Shown: piece after piece, positions 9,027-18,556 of the stretch
Position numbering within the stretch: position 1 is the first letter of the stretch
Layout: each line of letters opens with the position of its first letter
Origin: Sphingomonas sp. SORGH_AS_0950
GTDB taxonomy: Bacteria; Pseudomonadota; Alphaproteobacteria; Sphingomonadales; Sphingomonadaceae
Length of the DNA stretch: 64,000 nt
Assembly: GCF_030818415.1 (NCBI RefSeq)
Contig: NZ_JAUTAE010000001.1
Span: 1,614,501 to 1,678,500, forward strand
Direction of reading: 5' to 3'
The notes under the pieces: model-generated
The model's input: only the letters and a program-made list of their open reading frames with translations
Database searches by the model: none
What the model was told of the DNA's origin: nothing
Program-made: the position numbers and the translations under genes

Positions 9027-10580
9027 TCACTCCCACTCGATCGTGCCGGGGGGCTTGCTGGTATAGTCGTAGACGACGCGGTTGATGCCCTTGACCTCGT
9101 TGATGATCCTGGTCGTCACGCGCGGCAGAAAGTCGCCGGGGAAGTCGAACGCCTGCGCGGTCATGCCGTCGACCGAAGTCACCGCACGCAGCGCCAGCAC
9201 CGAGTCATAGGTCCGCCCGTCGCCCATCACGCCGACCGACCGCACCGGCAGCAGGACCGCAAAGGCCTGCCAGATGGCGTCGTACAGCCCGGCGTTGCGG
9301 ATTTCCTCGAGATAGATCGCATCCGCCTTGCGCAGGATGTCGCAACGCTCGCGCGTCACCTCGCCGGGGATGCGGATGGCGAGGCCCGGTCCGGGGAAGG
9401 GGTGGCGGCCGACGAACACGTCGGGCAGCCCCAGTTCGCGACCCAGCACGCGGACCTCGTCCTTGAACAGTTCGCGAAGCGGCTCGACCAGCTTCATGTT
9501 CATGCGCTCGGGCAGGCCGCCGACATTGTGGTGGCTCTTGATCGTGACCGACGGGCCGCCGGTGAAGCTGACGCTCTCGATCACGTCGGGGTAGAGTGTG
9601 CCCTGCGCCAGGAATTCGGCGCCGCCGATCTTCTTGGCCTCCGCCTCGAACACGTCGATGAAGGTCTTGCCGATGAACTTGCGCTTGGCCTCGGGGTCGG
9701 TGACGCCCGCCAGGCCGTTCATGAACAGGTCCTGCGCATCCACATGGACGAGCGGGATGTTGTAATGGCCCCGGAACAGGCTGACGACCTGCTCGGCCTC
9801 GCCCTGACGCAGGATGCCGCCATCGACGAAGACGCAGGTCAGCTGGTCGCCGATCGCCTCGTGGATCAGCAGCGCGGCCACAGACGAGTCGACCCCGCCC
9901 GACAGACCGCAGATCACCCGGCCGCTGCCCACCTGCTCGCGGATCTCGGCGATCTTGGAGGCGCGGAACTCGGCCATCGTCCAGTCGCCCGAAAGCCCGG
10001 CGACGTGACGGACGAAATTGCCGATCAGCTTGGCGCCGTCGGGGGTGTGGACGACTTCGGGGTGGAACTGCATCGCGAAGATGCGGCGCTCGTCATTGGC
10101 GATGATCGCATAGGGCGCGCCGGGGCTGGTCGCGACGACGCGGAAGCCCGGCGCCAGCGCCGTGACCTTGTCGCCATGGCTCATCCACACCTGGTGCCGC
10201 TCGCCGGTGTTCCACACGCCGTCGAACAGCGCGCAATCGCCCTCGACGGTGATGAAGGCCTCGCCGAACTCGCCGCTGTCGCCCTTCTCGACCTTGCCGC
10301 CCAGCTGCTGGGTCAGCGCCTGCTGGCCATAGCAGATGCCGAGCATCGGCAGGCCGCTGTCGAGGATCGCCTGCGGGATGCGCGGGGAATTCTCGTCCAC
10401 CACGGAAGCCGGGCCGCCGGACAGGATGACCGCGGCGGGCTTGATCCGTGCGAACGCCGCTTCGGCCGATTGGAAGGGAACGATCTCGCTATAGACCCCC
10501 GCCTCGCGCACGCGGCGCGCGATGAGCTGGGTGACCTGGCTGCCGAAATCGACGATGAGGATGCTGTCGGGGTGCTCCAT
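9027..10580 (-). CDS. guaA: GMP synthase (glutamine-hydrolysing)
   Basis: Converts XMP to GMP with glutamine and ATP, the last step of guanylate synthesis. The 517-residue protein has an N-terminal class I amidotransferase domain with the nucleophile cysteine in LGICYGQQ near residue 84 and the HPEVVH motif near residue 172. The ATP pyrophosphatase P-loop GLSGGVDSS follows near residue 228. The C-terminal dimerisation domain ends with the conserved KPPGTIEWE. Length and both ends match the family. No obvious Shine-Dalgarno sequence precedes the ATG at 10580. A terminator lies just downstream. Confidence 0.97.
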   Translation of the reverse strand: MEHPDSILIVDFGSQVTQLIARRVREAGVYSEIVPFQSAEAAFARIKPAAVILSGGPASVVDENSPRIPQAILDSGLPMLGICYGQQALTQQLGGKVEKGDSGEFGEAFITVEGDCALFDGVWNTGERHQVWMSHGDKVTALAPGFRVVATSPGAPYAIIANDERRIFAMQFHPEVVHTPDGAKLIGNFVRHVAGLSGDWTMAEFRASKIAEIREQVGSGRVICGLSGGVDSSVAALLIHEAIGDQLTCVFVDGGILRQGEAEQVVSLFRGHYNIPLVHVDAQDLFMNGLAGVTDPEAKRKFIGKTFIDVFEAEAKKIGGAEFLAQGTLYPDVIESVSFTGGPSVTIKSHHNVGGLPERMNMKLVEPLRELFKDEVRVLGRELGLPDVFVGRHPFPGPGLAIRIPGEVTRERCDILRKADAIYLEEIRNAGLYDAIWQAFAVLLPVRSVGVMGDGRTYDSVLALRAVTSVDGMTAQAFDFPGDFLPRVTTRIINEVKGINRVVYDYTSKPPGTIEWE

Positions 10581-10612
10581 GGCGGTCCGATAGCGATGTC
10601 TTCTGGAAAATG

Positions 10613-11206
10613 CTACCGGGTCGGGAGGGTTTGAATCCCGTCGATCGCGATCATCCGCACCGCCTGCGCATCGACGCGGCAGCGGAAGGCGCGGCTCTCG
10701 CCCGCCTCGCGGTAACTGGTGCGCAGCAGCACATCGCCCTGCACGTCATAGCCATTGCCCAGAGGATGGGCCGAGCGGACCTGCCCGACCTGCGCCAGCG
10801 CGAAGCTGCGCCGCCCCTCGCCTTCCGCCGCCTTGGCGCAGGCATGGACCGCCGCCTCGTCGTCGGTTTCCGCGCGATAGGGCGATGGCGCCTCGGCGGC
10901 ACGAACCGGACGGGAGACATCGATCGCACCCGAATCGCTATGGGGCGTCAAATTCTTGCCCGCGGTCAGCGCCACCGCCGTCGTGAGCAGCGCGCCCGCG
11001 ACGAAGCCCCCGGCTACGGCGTCCGCCTGCTTGCGCTGTTGCAGGGTCTGCCATTGCCGTTCGCGGTCGGTGGGAATGAACGGTGCGACCGGCACGACCT
11101 GCGTCGACGTGGTGGGCGGAGACGCCCCGTTCTGCGCCGCGAGCGGCAGGGGAAGCGCCAGACCCGCCAGACCCGCCAGAATCCACCCGACCGCCATGCA
11201 ACGCAT
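10613..11206 (-). CDS. Secreted or envelope protein of unknown function
   Basis: I do not recognise the family. The 197-residue product starts [25 protein letters not shown], a Sec signal peptide with cleavage expected near residue 25. A second hydrophobic stretch ([19 protein letters not shown], around residue 60) may anchor it in the inner membrane. The C-terminal half has two cysteines ([11 protein letters not shown] and [10 protein letters not shown]) that could pair in the periplasm. The start at 11206 is preferred over in-frame codons back to 11314 because it begins the signal peptide and GGGAGG lies upstream. It is downstream of rplQ but separated from it by a strong terminator, and 32 bases precede guaA. 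Confidence 0.7.
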   Translation of the reverse strand: MRCMAVGWILAGLAGLALPLPLAAQNGASPPTTSTQVVPVAPFIPTDRERQWQTLQQRKQADAVAGGFVAGALLTTAVALTAGKNLTPHSDSGAIDVSRPVRAAEAPSPYRAETDDEAAVHACAKAAEGEGRRSFALAQVGQVRSAHPLGNGYDVQGDVLLRTSYREAGESRAFRCRVDAQAVRMIAIDGIQTLPTR

Positions 11207-11288
11207 TCCCAGCCTCCCTCGATTCGCGCCCGTAACGTTATACATCCCGGCTTTCGCCTGGCTGAACATGCTTGAAACGGCGGATACG

Positions 11289-11319
11289 AAAAAGGGCCGC
11301 GCCATCGCTGGCACGGCCC
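11289..11319 (-). terminator. Rho-independent terminator of the alpha operon
   Basis: On the minus strand GGGCCGTGCCA pairs with TGGCGCGGCCC around the loop GCGA (11-base stem with one mismatch or wobble), followed by TTTTT (11289-11293). It ends the rpsM-rpsK-rpoA-rplQ transcript about 35 bases after rplQ. Confidence 0.9.
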
Positions 11320-11352
11320 TCTCTCGAAGGTGTCTCGAAAGACGCGCGGAAA

Positions 11353-11775
11353 TTACGCGGCTTCGTCGAAATCTTCCTCGGTCATGACCGGACCCGAATC
11401 CTGGCCCTTCGCCGAGACGTCGCGGTCGACGAACTCGATGATCGCCATCGGCGAGGCGTCCGACGCGCGGATGCCGGCCTTGATGATGCGGGTATAGCCA
11501 CCGTTGCGGTCCGCATAGCGCGACGCCAGAACGTCGAACAGCTTCACCAGCTGCGCGTCGTCGAGCAGGCGGGCATGGGCCAGACGACGGTTCGAGAGAC
11601 CGCCCTTCTTGGCCAGCGTCACCAGCTTTTCGACATAGGGACGCAGTTCCTTCGCCTTGGCGACGGTGGTGGTGATCTGCTCGTGCTTGATGAGCGCGGC
11701 CGACATGTTGCGGAAGAGCGCGGTACGATGAGCCGAGGTACGCTGCAGCTTACGGCCGCCGACGCGATGACGCAT
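11353..11775 (-). CDS. rplQ: 50S ribosomal protein L17
   Basis: Large-subunit ribosomal protein bL17, 140 residues. It begins [24 protein letters not shown], and the conserved block [25 protein letters not shown] follows near residue 35. The acidic C-terminal extension after residue 115 is common in alphaproteobacteria. It is last in the alpha operon and is followed by a strong terminator. Its AAGGAA ribosome-binding site lies in the spacer from rpoA. Confidence 0.97.
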   Translation of the reverse strand: MRHRVGGRKLQRTSAHRTALFRNMSAALIKHEQITTTVAKAKELRPYVEKLVTLAKKGGLSNRRLAHARLLDDAQLVKLFDVLASRYADRNGGYTRIIKAGIRASDASPMAIIEFVDRDVSAKGQDSGPVMTEEDFDEAA

Positions 11776-11861
11776 GGGTAGTTCCTTCGTTCGTTAAGGG
11801 GCCGTGTCACGGTACCCCAGACCTGGTGACCGTTGAGGCCGTCACCTTCGCCTATTCAAAT

Positions 11862-12015
11862 CCTCCCCAAGCTGGCTTGGGGAGGGGGACCAGCGAAGCT
11901 GGTGGAGCGGCCCGACCGGATCACGGCGAAGCCGCGATCCTGACGTCGAACGGGTCGCCCGTGGGCGACCCGCCGGCCGGGCTGTTTTCGTCTCCGGCGC
12001 AATTTCTTGCGCCGG
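11862..12015. repeat. Compound palindromic region between rpoA and rplQ
   Basis: The 247-base gap inside the operon holds a string of perfect hairpins. They are CCTCCCCAAG..CTTGGGGAGG at 11862-11885, ACCAGC-GAA-GCTGGT at 11889-11903, CGGGTCGCCC..GGGCGACCCG at 11951-11972 and CCGGCGCAA..TTGCGCCGG at 11994-12015. The first two resemble sphingomonad-type repeat units; the set has no T-run that would make a clear terminator. It could tune the rplQ:rpoA ratio or protect mRNA ends (inference). Confidence 0.7.
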
Positions 12016-12022
12016 CGCGAAA

Positions 12023-13087
12023 TCAGCCCATGATCTCCTGTTCCAGCTTCTTGGCCATTTCCTCGATATTCTCGGGCGGCCAGCCGGGGATTTCCATGCC
12101 CAGGCGCAGACCCATGGACGACAGCACTTCCTTGATTTCGTTCAGCGACTTGCGACCGAAATTCGGGGTGCGCAGCATCTCGGCCTCGGTCTTGCCGACC
12201 AGATCGCCGATATAGATGATGTTGTCGTTCTTGAGGCAGTTGGCCGAACGCACCGACAGTTCCAGCTCGTCGACCTTCTTGAGAAGGTAACGGTTGATCT
12301 GCTGCGCGTCGCTCTGCGGCTCGCCACCGGCGACCGGGAGCGCCGCCTGGCCCACGGGGGCCGCGCGGGTGAGCGCCGAGTCGTCGAAGTGCACGAACAG
12401 CGCCAGCTGGTCCTGAAGGATGCGCGCGGCATAGGCCACGGCGTCTTCCGGGGTCACGGTGCCGTCGGTCTCGACCGAGAGCGTCAGCTTGTCATAGTCC
12501 AGGTCCTGACCGACGCGGGTCGGGTCGACCTTGTACGACACCTGGCGAACCGGCGAGTAGAGCGCATCGACCGGGATCAGACCGATCGGCGCATCGGCCG
12601 GACGGTTGGACGCGGCGGGGACATAGCCCTTCCCGATATCGGCGGTCAGCTCCATGTTGAGCGTCGCACCTTCGTCGAGATGGCAGATCACCAGGTCCTT
12701 GTTCATGACCTCGATATCGCCCGACACGGCGATGTCGCCGGCCTTGACGGTGGCGGGGCCGGTCGCGGACAGCTGAAGCCGCTTGGGGCCTTCGCCCTGC
12801 ATGCGGATCGCGAGCTGCTTCACGTTCAGGACGATGTCGGTGACGTCTTCACGCACACCGGCCAGCGACGAGAACTCGTGCAGCACGTTTTCGATCTTGA
12901 TCGAGGTGACCGCCGCGCCCTGGAGCGACGACAGGAGCACGCGGCGCAGCGCGTTGCCCAGCGTCAGGCCGAAGCCACGCTCCAGCGGTTCGGCAACGAA
13001 CGTCGCCTTCCGCTTGCCATCGCCACCCTTTTTCTCGAGCGCGTTGGGCTTCTTGAGTTCCTGCCAGTTCTTTGCGTTGACAGACAC
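12023..13087 (-). CDS. rpoA: DNA-directed RNA polymerase subunit alpha
   Basis: Alpha subunit that dimerises to nucleate RNA polymerase assembly and contacts UP elements and activators. The 354-residue product has the N-terminal assembly domain ([34 protein letters not shown] near residues 30-63). The C-terminal DNA-binding domain carries [15 protein letters not shown] and [17 protein letters not shown] near residues 280-325. The start is a GTG at 13087 with AGGGGAA upstream. It lies between rpsK and rplQ in the standard alpha-operon order. Confidence 0.97.
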   Translation of the reverse strand: MSVNAKNWQELKKPNALEKKGGDGKRKATFVAEPLERGFGLTLGNALRRVLLSSLQGAAVTSIKIENVLHEFSSLAGVREDVTDIVLNVKQLAIRMQGEGPKRLQLSATGPATVKAGDIAVSGDIEVMNKDLVICHLDEGATLNMELTADIGKGYVPAASNRPADAPIGLIPVDALYSPVRQVSYKVDPTRVGQDLDYDKLTLSVETDGTVTPEDAVAYAARILQDQLALFVHFDDSALTRAAPVGQAALPVAGGEPQSDAQQINRYLLKKVDELELSVRSANCLKNDNIIYIGDLVGKTEAEMLRTPNFGRKSLNEIKEVLSSMGLRLGMEIPGWPPENIEEMAKKLEQEIMG

Positions 13088-13175
13088 GTGGTTCCCCTGA
13101 GTTATGGGCCGGAACGGGGACGGTTCCAGCCGTGGAGAGAGGCATGGCCGACTCGTCAGCCGGCCATGGGAAGCA

Positions 13176-13565
13176 TCAGACGCGGCGACGCTTGGAAGGC
13201 CGCACGCCGTTGTGCGGGATCGAGGTGACGTCGCGGATCGAGGTGATCTGGAAACCGACCGCCTGCAGCGCGCGCAGCGCCGACTCGCGGCCCGAACCCG
13301 GGCCCTTCACTTCGACTTCCAGGGTGCGCACGCCATGCTCGGCGGCCTTCTTGCCCGCGTCTTCCGCCGCGACCTGCGCCGCATACGGGGTCGACTTGCG
13401 CGAGCCCTTGAAGCCCATCATGCCCGCCGACGACCACGAAATGGCATTGCCCTGCGCGTCGGTGATGGTGATCATGGTGTTGTTGAAGCTGGCGTTCACA
13501 TGCGCGACGCCGGCGGTGATGTTCTTGCGCTCGCGACGGCGAATGCGCTGCGGTTCACGTGCCAT
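13176..13565 (-). CDS. rpsK: 30S ribosomal protein S11
   Basis: Small-subunit platform protein uS11, 129 residues. It begins [30 protein letters not shown] and shows [25 protein letters not shown] mid-protein. The C-terminus is the conserved [12 protein letters not shown]. It sits between rpsM and rpoA in the alpha operon. Confidence 0.97.
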   Translation of the reverse strand: MAREPQRIRRRERKNITAGVAHVNASFNNTMITITDAQGNAISWSSAGMMGFKGSRKSTPYAAQVAAEDAGKKAAEHGVRTLEVEVKGPGSGRESALRALQAVGFQITSIRDVTSIPHNGVRPSKRRRV

Positions 13566-13638
13566 TAGATGATAATCCTGACCTGATATCCTGATGCGGA
13601 GAGCGGCGGGCGGTCAGCCACAAGCCTGCCTCCGGCGG

Positions 13639-13665
13639 AGTAATTCGTCCCCCGGACGAATTACT
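13639..13665. repeat. Perfect 12-base-pair hairpin across the rpsM stop codon
   Basis: AGTAATTCGTCC at 13639-13650 and GGACGAATTACT at 13654-13665 are exact reverse complements around a three-base loop. The rpsM TAA (13663-13661) lies inside one arm. On the mRNA it would fold at the end of rpsM, in the 95-base gap before rpsK. No T-run follows, so an mRNA-stability or translation role is likelier than termination. Confidence 0.7.
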
Positions 13666-14029
13666 TCTTCTTGCCCGCGATCGGCTTCGCCTTGCCCTTG
13701 CGGGTGCGCGCGTTGGTGTGCGTGCGCTGGCCGCGGACCGGCAGGCCCTTGCGGTGACGCAGGCCGCGATAGCAGGCCAGGTCCATCAGGCGCTTGATGT
13801 TCATCGCGGTCTCGCGACGCAGATCGCCTTCCACCGTGTGATCGGAGTCGATCGTCTCACGGATCTGGAGCACTTCCTGGTCCGAAAGGTCCTGGACGCG
13901 ACGGTCAGCGGCGATGTTCAGCTTGGCGGTGATTTCCTTCGCCTTGGCCGGACCGATGCCATGGATATAGGTCAGCGCGATCAATACGCGCTTGTTGGTC
14001 GGGAGGTTGACACCCGCAATACGTGCCAT
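13661..14029 (-). CDS. rpsM: 30S ribosomal protein S13
   Basis: Small-subunit head protein uS13, 122 residues. It begins [26 protein letters not shown] and shows the [15 protein letters not shown] block and the [25 protein letters not shown] signature. It ends in a basic KPIAGKKK tail. The ATG at 14029 is chosen over 14086 by family length and by AGGAG upstream. It is the first alpha-operon gene visible here. The usual upstream secY/adk genes are absent, so the large ribosomal operon is split at this point or ends before it. Confidence 0.97.
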   Translation of the reverse strand: MARIAGVNLPTNKRVLIALTYIHGIGPAKAKEITAKLNIAADRRVQDLSDQEVLQIRETIDSDHTVEGDLRRETAMNIKRLMDLACYRGLRHRKGLPVRGQRTHTNARTRKGKAKPIAGKKK

Positions 14030-14187
14030 GAAATTTATTCTCCTAGCTCCACGAAGCATGGCATGGCCGCACATGCTCCATCTCATCGCGATGGTTCCGC
14101 CACGCGGAAGCGCGACGCACGCAGATCGCGCGTCGTGAAACCGGGGGTGGTGGAAGGATGGTCAGTTAGGGCCCGCGAAACCCACTG

Positions 14188-14421
14188 TCAAGCGATCGGT
14201 TCCCGAATCCGTCGCAATTCCAACCATCGGCGAAAGGACACGACAGCCCAGACCAGCTCGACCACGCCGAACGGCCAGGCCCCCTGCAAAAAGCCATAGG
14301 CCGACCCCGCCAGGCATCCCAACACGAAGCCCAGCGTCCACCAATGCGCGCCCGATTCCTTCGCATAGCAGACCAGGGTGAAGGAGACGGCGGCAAGGCC
14401 GAACAAGGAAAGGGAGTCCAT
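14188..14421 (-). CDS. Small inner-membrane protein of unknown function
   Basis: The 77-residue product starts MDSLSLFGLAAVSFTLVCYAKE. It has about three hydrophobic segments (residues 4-19, 27-46 and 50-64) and ends in a basic tail FRRWLELRRIREPIA, which suggests a small polytopic membrane protein with a cytoplasmic C-terminus. I do not recognise a named family. The ATG at 14421 begins the first membrane segment. The in-frame upstream extension to 14499 runs into a palindromic repeat and is probably not translated. Confidence 0.6.
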   Translation of the reverse strand: MDSLSLFGLAAVSFTLVCYAKESGAHWWTLGFVLGCLAGSAYGFLQGAWPFGVVELVWAVVSFRRWLELRRIREPIA

Positions 14422-14466
14422 GCTGCGGGGTGTAAAGCGCTGAGCCCAGCGGGCAAGTGCCTGCAA

Positions 14467-14583
14467 CTCCTCCCCTGCAAGGGAAGGTGGCGCGCGCAAC
14501 GCGTCGGAAGGGTGTCACCCCTATCGAGGGCGCGATACCCCTCCGTCAGGCCTTCGGCCTGCCACCTCCCCTTGCAGGGGAGG
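14467..14583. repeat. Palindromic repeat element between the small membrane protein and the sensor kinase
   Basis: Arms at 14467-14491 and 14560-14583 pair (CTCCTCCCCTGCAAGGG with the reverse-complement core CCTTGCAGGGGAGG), enclosing about 70 bases with internal short palindromes such as AGGCCTTCGGCCT. It belongs to the C-rich palindromes scattered through this window. Confidence 0.7.
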
Positions 14584-14592
14584 AAAGCGTCG

Positions 14593-15948
14593 TCACGGAA
14601 TCACCAGCCGCGCGATCAGCCCCGGCGCATTGTCCGCCAGCTCGAACCGCCCGCCATGCAGCCGGGCGACGGCCTCGATCAGCGCCATGCCCAGCCCCGC
14701 CCCCGGCGTGGTGCGCGCAGTATCGAGCCGCCCGAATCGCTTCAGCGCCTGCGCCCGGTCCGCCTCGGCGATGCCGGGACCGCGATCCTCGACCTGAAAG
14801 ACGATCCCCTCCACCCCGCGCGACAGGCGCAGCGTGACCTGCGCCCCCGACGCGCCATGTTTCAGCGCATTGTCGATCAGGTTGGACAGGGCCTGGCTCA
14901 TCAGCTCGCGGTGGAGCGGCAGCGGCGCGGGGCGATCCTCCACCTCGATCAGGAAACGCAGTCCGGCATCCTCGGCGACCGGCGCATAGAGCTCGCCAAT
15001 CTCCTCGACCAGATCGGCGGGGGCGACCAGCGTGAACCGGTCGCGCGTCACCGATTCGGACCGGCTGATCTCGATCACCATGGTCAGCATGCGCATGATG
15101 AGATCGGTTTCGACCAGCAGCCCGCCCAGCGCCGCCTCGCGCTGGTGCGGATCGGCGATCAGCACCGCCTGCTCGGTCTTGGTCCGCAACCGGGCGAGCG
15201 GCGAGCGGAGATCATGCGCCAGGCTGTCGGTGACGACGCGCAGCTCGGCCATCAGCTGCTCGATCTTGCCCAGCATCGCGTTCAGCCGCTCGGCCAGCCG
15301 GTCGAAGGCGTCGCCCTCGTCGCTGTCGGCACGGACCAGCGACACGCGCCGGGTCAGGTCGCCCTCGCCCGCCGCGTCGATCACCGCGACAATGGTGTTG
15401 AGCCGCCCCGCGACATAATGCGCCAGCACCAGCCCCGTGCCGACCCCCAGCATCAGCGACAGGAAGACCGCCAGCGCCAGCGCCCGCTCGATCGCGATCT
15501 GCTGCGCCTCGATCAGGTCGAGCGGACGCCCGACCAGCAGCCAGTCGTTACCGATCGGATGCAGCGTATAGCCCGCCTCGCGCGAGGCCCAGACGCCCTC
15601 GCCGCCCAGCATGGCGATGCGGAACGGCGTATCCGCCAGCGGCACCGCCAGATGGCGCGGTGCATAGCCCGCCATCCGGTGCCCCCGGCTGTCATAGATG
15701 GCCAGGACCAGCGTGACGTCGCCCGGCTCGCGCGCATGGGTGATCGCATCGGCCAGCGCGGGCAACGCGCCCGTCCGCCAGACGGCGCGCAGCGCATCCG
15801 CCTGCTCGACGATCTCGCGGTGAAGCGCGGCGACCGCGTCGGCGCTGGTCTGTTTCCAGATGAAACCGACCAGCACGAGGTTGGACAACAGCGCCAGGAC
15901 GACCGAAAGCAGCGCGATCCGCGCCGATATCGTCAGGCGCAGCTTCAC
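14593..15948 (-). CDS. Two-component sensor histidine kinase
   Basis: Membrane histidine kinase, 451 residues. A first transmembrane helix (ISARIALLSVVLALLSNLVLVGFIW, residues 6-30) is followed by a periplasmic sensor region. A second helix near residues 155-175 leads into a HAMP segment. The phosphoacceptor H-box is SLAHDLRSPLARLR near residue 240. The ATPase domain has NLIDNALKHG near residue 356, EDRGPGI near residue 385 and GAGLGMALI near residue 415. The start is a GTG at 15948 overlapping the response-regulator stop (GTGA), so both genes form a coupled operon. The ligand is unknown. Confidence 0.9.
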   Translation of the reverse strand: MKLRLTISARIALLSVVLALLSNLVLVGFIWKQTSADAVAALHREIVEQADALRAVWRTGALPALADAITHAREPGDVTLVLAIYDSRGHRMAGYAPRHLAVPLADTPFRIAMLGGEGVWASREAGYTLHPIGNDWLLVGRPLDLIEAQQIAIERALALAVFLSLMLGVGTGLVLAHYVAGRLNTIVAVIDAAGEGDLTRRVSLVRADSDEGDAFDRLAERLNAMLGKIEQLMAELRVVTDSLAHDLRSPLARLRTKTEQAVLIADPHQREAALGGLLVETDLIMRMLTMVIEISRSESVTRDRFTLVAPADLVEEIGELYAPVAEDAGLRFLIEVEDRPAPLPLHRELMSQALSNLIDNALKHGASGAQVTLRLSRGVEGIVFQVEDRGPGIAEADRAQALKRFGRLDTARTTPGAGLGMALIEAVARLHGGRFELADNAPGLIARLVIP

Positions 15949-16637
15949 CCCTCCACGGCCAGCCGATAGCCCGCGCCGCGCACCGTATGCAGGATCGGGG
16001 TGCCGAAGCCTTCCTCCAGCTTGCGCCGCAGCCGCCCGATATGGACGTCGACCACGTTGGAGCCGGGGTCGAAATGATAGTTCCAGATCTTCTCCAGCAT
16101 CATCGTGCGGGTGACGACCTGCCCGGCATGGCGGGCGAGGAATTCGAGGAGGTTGAACTCGCGCGCGCCGACCGGGATGATCTTGCCCGCGCGGGTGACG
16201 GTGCGCGCCAGCAGGTCGATCTCCAGGTCGCCGACGCTCAGCTTGGTGCGCGTCGGCTCGGACGCGGTGCGGTCCGACCGGCGGACCAGCGCCTCGATCC
16301 GCGCAGACAGCTCGGCGAAGGAGAAGGGCTTGCACAGATAGTCATCGGCCCCGGCCTTCAGCCCGTCGACCCGGTCGTCGACCGTCGCCAGCGCCGACAG
16401 GATCAGCACGGGGGTGGAAATCCCCGCCGCGCGGATCGCGCTGACCATCGCCAGCCCGTCGAGGCGGGGCAGCATCCGGTCGGCGATGATCAGGTCGAAT
16501 ATGCCCTCGCTCGCCAGGAACAGGCCGTCGCGCCCGTCCCCGCATTGTTCGACGGCATAGCCCGCCTCGGCCAGTCCCTTGGCGACATAGGCGGCGGTGG
16601 AGGCATCGTCTTCGACGATCAGGATTTTGCGACTCAT
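15945..16637 (-). CDS. OmpR-family response regulator
   Basis: DNA-binding response regulator of 230 residues. The receiver domain starts MSRKILIVEDDASTAAYVAKGL. The phosphoacceptor Asp is in IIADRMLPRLDGL near residue 51, and the conserved Lys in YLCKPFSFAEL lies near residue 101. A winged-helix effector domain covers residues 130-228 (EFNLLEFLARHAGQVVTR, VDVHIGRLRRKL, HTVRGAGYRL). The ATG at 16637 gives a full-length receiver domain; longer in-frame starts add non-homologous sequence. It is cotranscribed with the kinase downstream. Confidence 0.92.
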   Translation of the reverse strand: MSRKILIVEDDASTAAYVAKGLAEAGYAVEQCGDGRDGLFLASEGIFDLIIADRMLPRLDGLAMVSAIRAAGISTPVLILSALATVDDRVDGLKAGADDYLCKPFSFAELSARIEALVRRSDRTASEPTRTKLSVGDLEIDLLARTVTRAGKIIPVGAREFNLLEFLARHAGQVVTRTMMLEKIWNYHFDPGSNVVDVHIGRLRRKLEEGFGTPILHTVRGAGYRLAVEG

Positions 16638-16999
16638 CGGCTCGTCTGCTCCGGCATCGGACGACTTTCTGTCAATCAGGATCGGTGCCGCGACAAGGAC
16701 GACCGTCGCCGGTCGATCGCGCCGCCCGGATAAGCGATGCCAGTGAAAGGCCGGCGGAAAGCGCGCTCTCCGCCGGCCCCGACGGCACCCCCGGGAGTGT
16801 CGGGCGCCGAGCTCTTCGAACTCTGTGACCGCAGGGCTACAGGCTGACGGGATACCCCGGGGTGACCATAACGTGAAAAATACGTCATCCTGCACCCGGC
16901 CCGTCGGCGTCCCGCCCGGCGATGCCCACGGCTTCGGAGCAAATAAAGGCTCCGCTTCCCGATCTATTTTTAAGATTTTGACAAGACTTGCTTTTATGA
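16638..16999. other. Divergent intergenic region between response regulator and GGDEF gene
   Basis: About 360 bases without a convincing gene. A strong hairpin (GGCCGGCGGA with TCCGCCGGCC) lies at 16751-16781. The last 50 bases (about 16950-16999) are A/T-rich and include TTGACA at 16978-16983, but no -10 box at standard spacing is evident before the start codon at 17000. Promoters for both divergent genes are expected here. Confidence 0.4.
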
Positions 17000-18508
17000 A
17001 TGTCTGTCATGAAGGTCGATCCCCTGCCCATGCCCTCCCGCGAAGAGCGCCGCATGGCCGCCGTCCAGGCTCATGCGCTGCTCGACAGCGAGCCGGAGGC
17101 CGAGTTCGATGCGCTGGTCTCGCTGGCCGCCGATATGCTCGGCTGTCCGGTCGCGGCGCTGACCCTGGCGGATCGCGACCGTTTCTGGGTCAAGTCGGCG
17201 GTCGGCCCGCTGCCCAGCGAGATGCCGCGCAAAGTCGCCTTTTGCGACCACACGATCGAGGCCCCCGACCTGATGATGGTGCCCGACCTGACGCGCGATC
17301 CGCGCTTCGCGGCCAATCCCTTCGTCACCGGCGAGGCGGCGACCCGTTTCTATGCGGGGATGCCGATCCGCGTTCCCGACCTGGACGGCACGCCCCAGGC
17401 GATCGGCTCGCTCTGCGTCATGGACGCCAGCCCTCGGTCGCTGAGTGCGGCGGGGGAGCGGACGCTGCGCCATCTCGCCAGGCTGGCCGAGGCGTTGATC
17501 GCCGCGCGCGCCATCGCCCGCCGGGCCACCGCCATGGCCGAGCTGAGCGATCGCCAGGCCGAGGACCTGCGCGCCAAGGAACATACCGTGCGCCAGGTCG
17601 AGCGGCTGGCGTTGATCGGATCGTGGCGGATCGATCTGGCGGACGGACACGCCACCTGGTCCGAGGGGGTGTACCGAATCCACGAACTGCCGCCGGGCAA
17701 GACGTTCACGGTCGAACAGGGCCTGTCCTATTACCCGCCCCAGTCGCGCGACCAGCTGCGCTCGACCATCGAGCAGACCATTCGGACCGGCGAGTCGTTC
17801 GACATCGAACTGGATTTCATCACCGCGCTGGGGCGGCGTCGCCGGGTCCGCGTGATGGGCGAGCGCGAGATGCTGGACGGGCGGGCAAGCGGGGTGGTGG
17901 GCATGTTCCAGGACGTGACCGAGCGGCATCTGCTGGAGACCCAGCTTCGCCGCAACGCCGATACCGACGCGCTGACCCTGCTGGCCAACCGCGCCGCGTT
18001 CGACCGCGCGCTGGAAACCGCGATCGCCGAGGCGTCGGCGAACGACACCCCGCTCGGGCTGGTGCTGATCGATCTCGACGGGTTCAAGCTCGTCAACGAC
18101 ACGCTCGGCCACCCCGCCGGGGACGAGGTCCTGCGCGTCGTCGGCCAGCGGCTGCGCAGCGACTGGCTGGACGGCTGTTTCGTCGCGCGGCTGGGCGGTG
18201 ACGAATTCGGCGTGATCGTCCAGGACCCCGCGCTCCTCGCCGATCCCGAGCGGATCCGGACGCGGATCGAGGCGCTGCTGATCATCGCCGTCACCGCCGA
18301 GGGCCTGACCATGCATTGTTCGGGCACGGTCTGCCTCACGACGCTGCCGCCGGGATGCGCGACGACGCGCGATTTCATGCATCACGCCGACAGCCGCCTG
18401 TACGGTGCCAAGCGCGAGCGGGTCGGCGAACGGCGGCACGGCGACAGGCGGCAGAACGACCGACGCCAGGGGGACCGGCGGCAGGACGACCGGCGGCAGG
18501 CGGGCTGA
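17000..18508 (+). CDS. GAF-PAS-GGDEF diguanylate cyclase
   Basis: Predicted soluble diguanylate cyclase of 502 residues. A GAF domain covers about residues 30-180 (EFDALVSLAADMLGCPVAALTLAD at its start, AIGSLCVMD near its end). A PAS domain follows at about 205-310 (GSWRIDLADGHATWSEGVYRIH, ending VVGMFQDVTERH). The C-terminal GGDEF domain starts NADTDALTLLANRAAFDRAL, with an intact GGDEF signature near residue 396. No autoinhibitory RxxD motif is obvious. The C-terminus carries four consecutive xDRRQ pentapeptides, giving a very basic tail. A start at 17009 (MKVDPL) is equally possible, as no clear ribosome-binding site separates them. The signal sensed is unknown. Confidence 0.88.
   Translation: MSVMKVDPLPMPSREERRMAAVQAHALLDSEPEAEFDALVSLAADMLGCPVAALTLADRDRFWVKSAVGPLPSEMPRKVAFCDHTIEAPDLMMVPDLTRDPRFAANPFVTGEAATRFYAGMPIRVPDLDGTPQAIGSLCVMDASPRSLSAAGERTLRHLARLAEALIAARAIARRATAMAELSDRQAEDLRAKEHTVRQVERLALIGSWRIDLADGHATWSEGVYRIHELPPGKTFTVEQGLSYYPPQSRDQLRSTIEQTIRTGESFDIELDFITALGRRRRVRVMGEREMLDGRASGVVGMFQDVTERHLLETQLRRNADTDALTLLANRAAFDRALETAIAEASANDTPLGLVLIDLDGFKLVNDTLGHPAGDEVLRVVGQRLRSDWLDGCFVARLGGDEFGVIVQDPALLADPERIRTRIEALLIIAVTAEGLTMHCSGTVCLTTLPPGCATTRDFMHHADSRLYGAKRERVGERRHGDRRQNDRRQGDRRQDDRRQAG
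18442..18502 (+). repeat. Coding 15-base tandem repeat (xDRRQ)4
   Basis: Four copies of a 15-base unit encode GDRRQ, NDRRQ, GDRRQ and DDRRQ at the very C-terminus of the GGDEF protein. Nucleotide copies differ slightly, so it is an imperfect repeat, but it could change copy number by slippage. Confidence 0.75.
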
Positions 18509-18556
18509 CGCGCTCGGCCCTTTCCTCGGGCCCGGCCAACCCCATATAGCGGGTCC

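Noticed and set aside
14422..14499. A longer start for the small membrane protein
   Set aside because: The extension is translated repeat sequence, and the natural membrane segment begins at the ATG at 14421.
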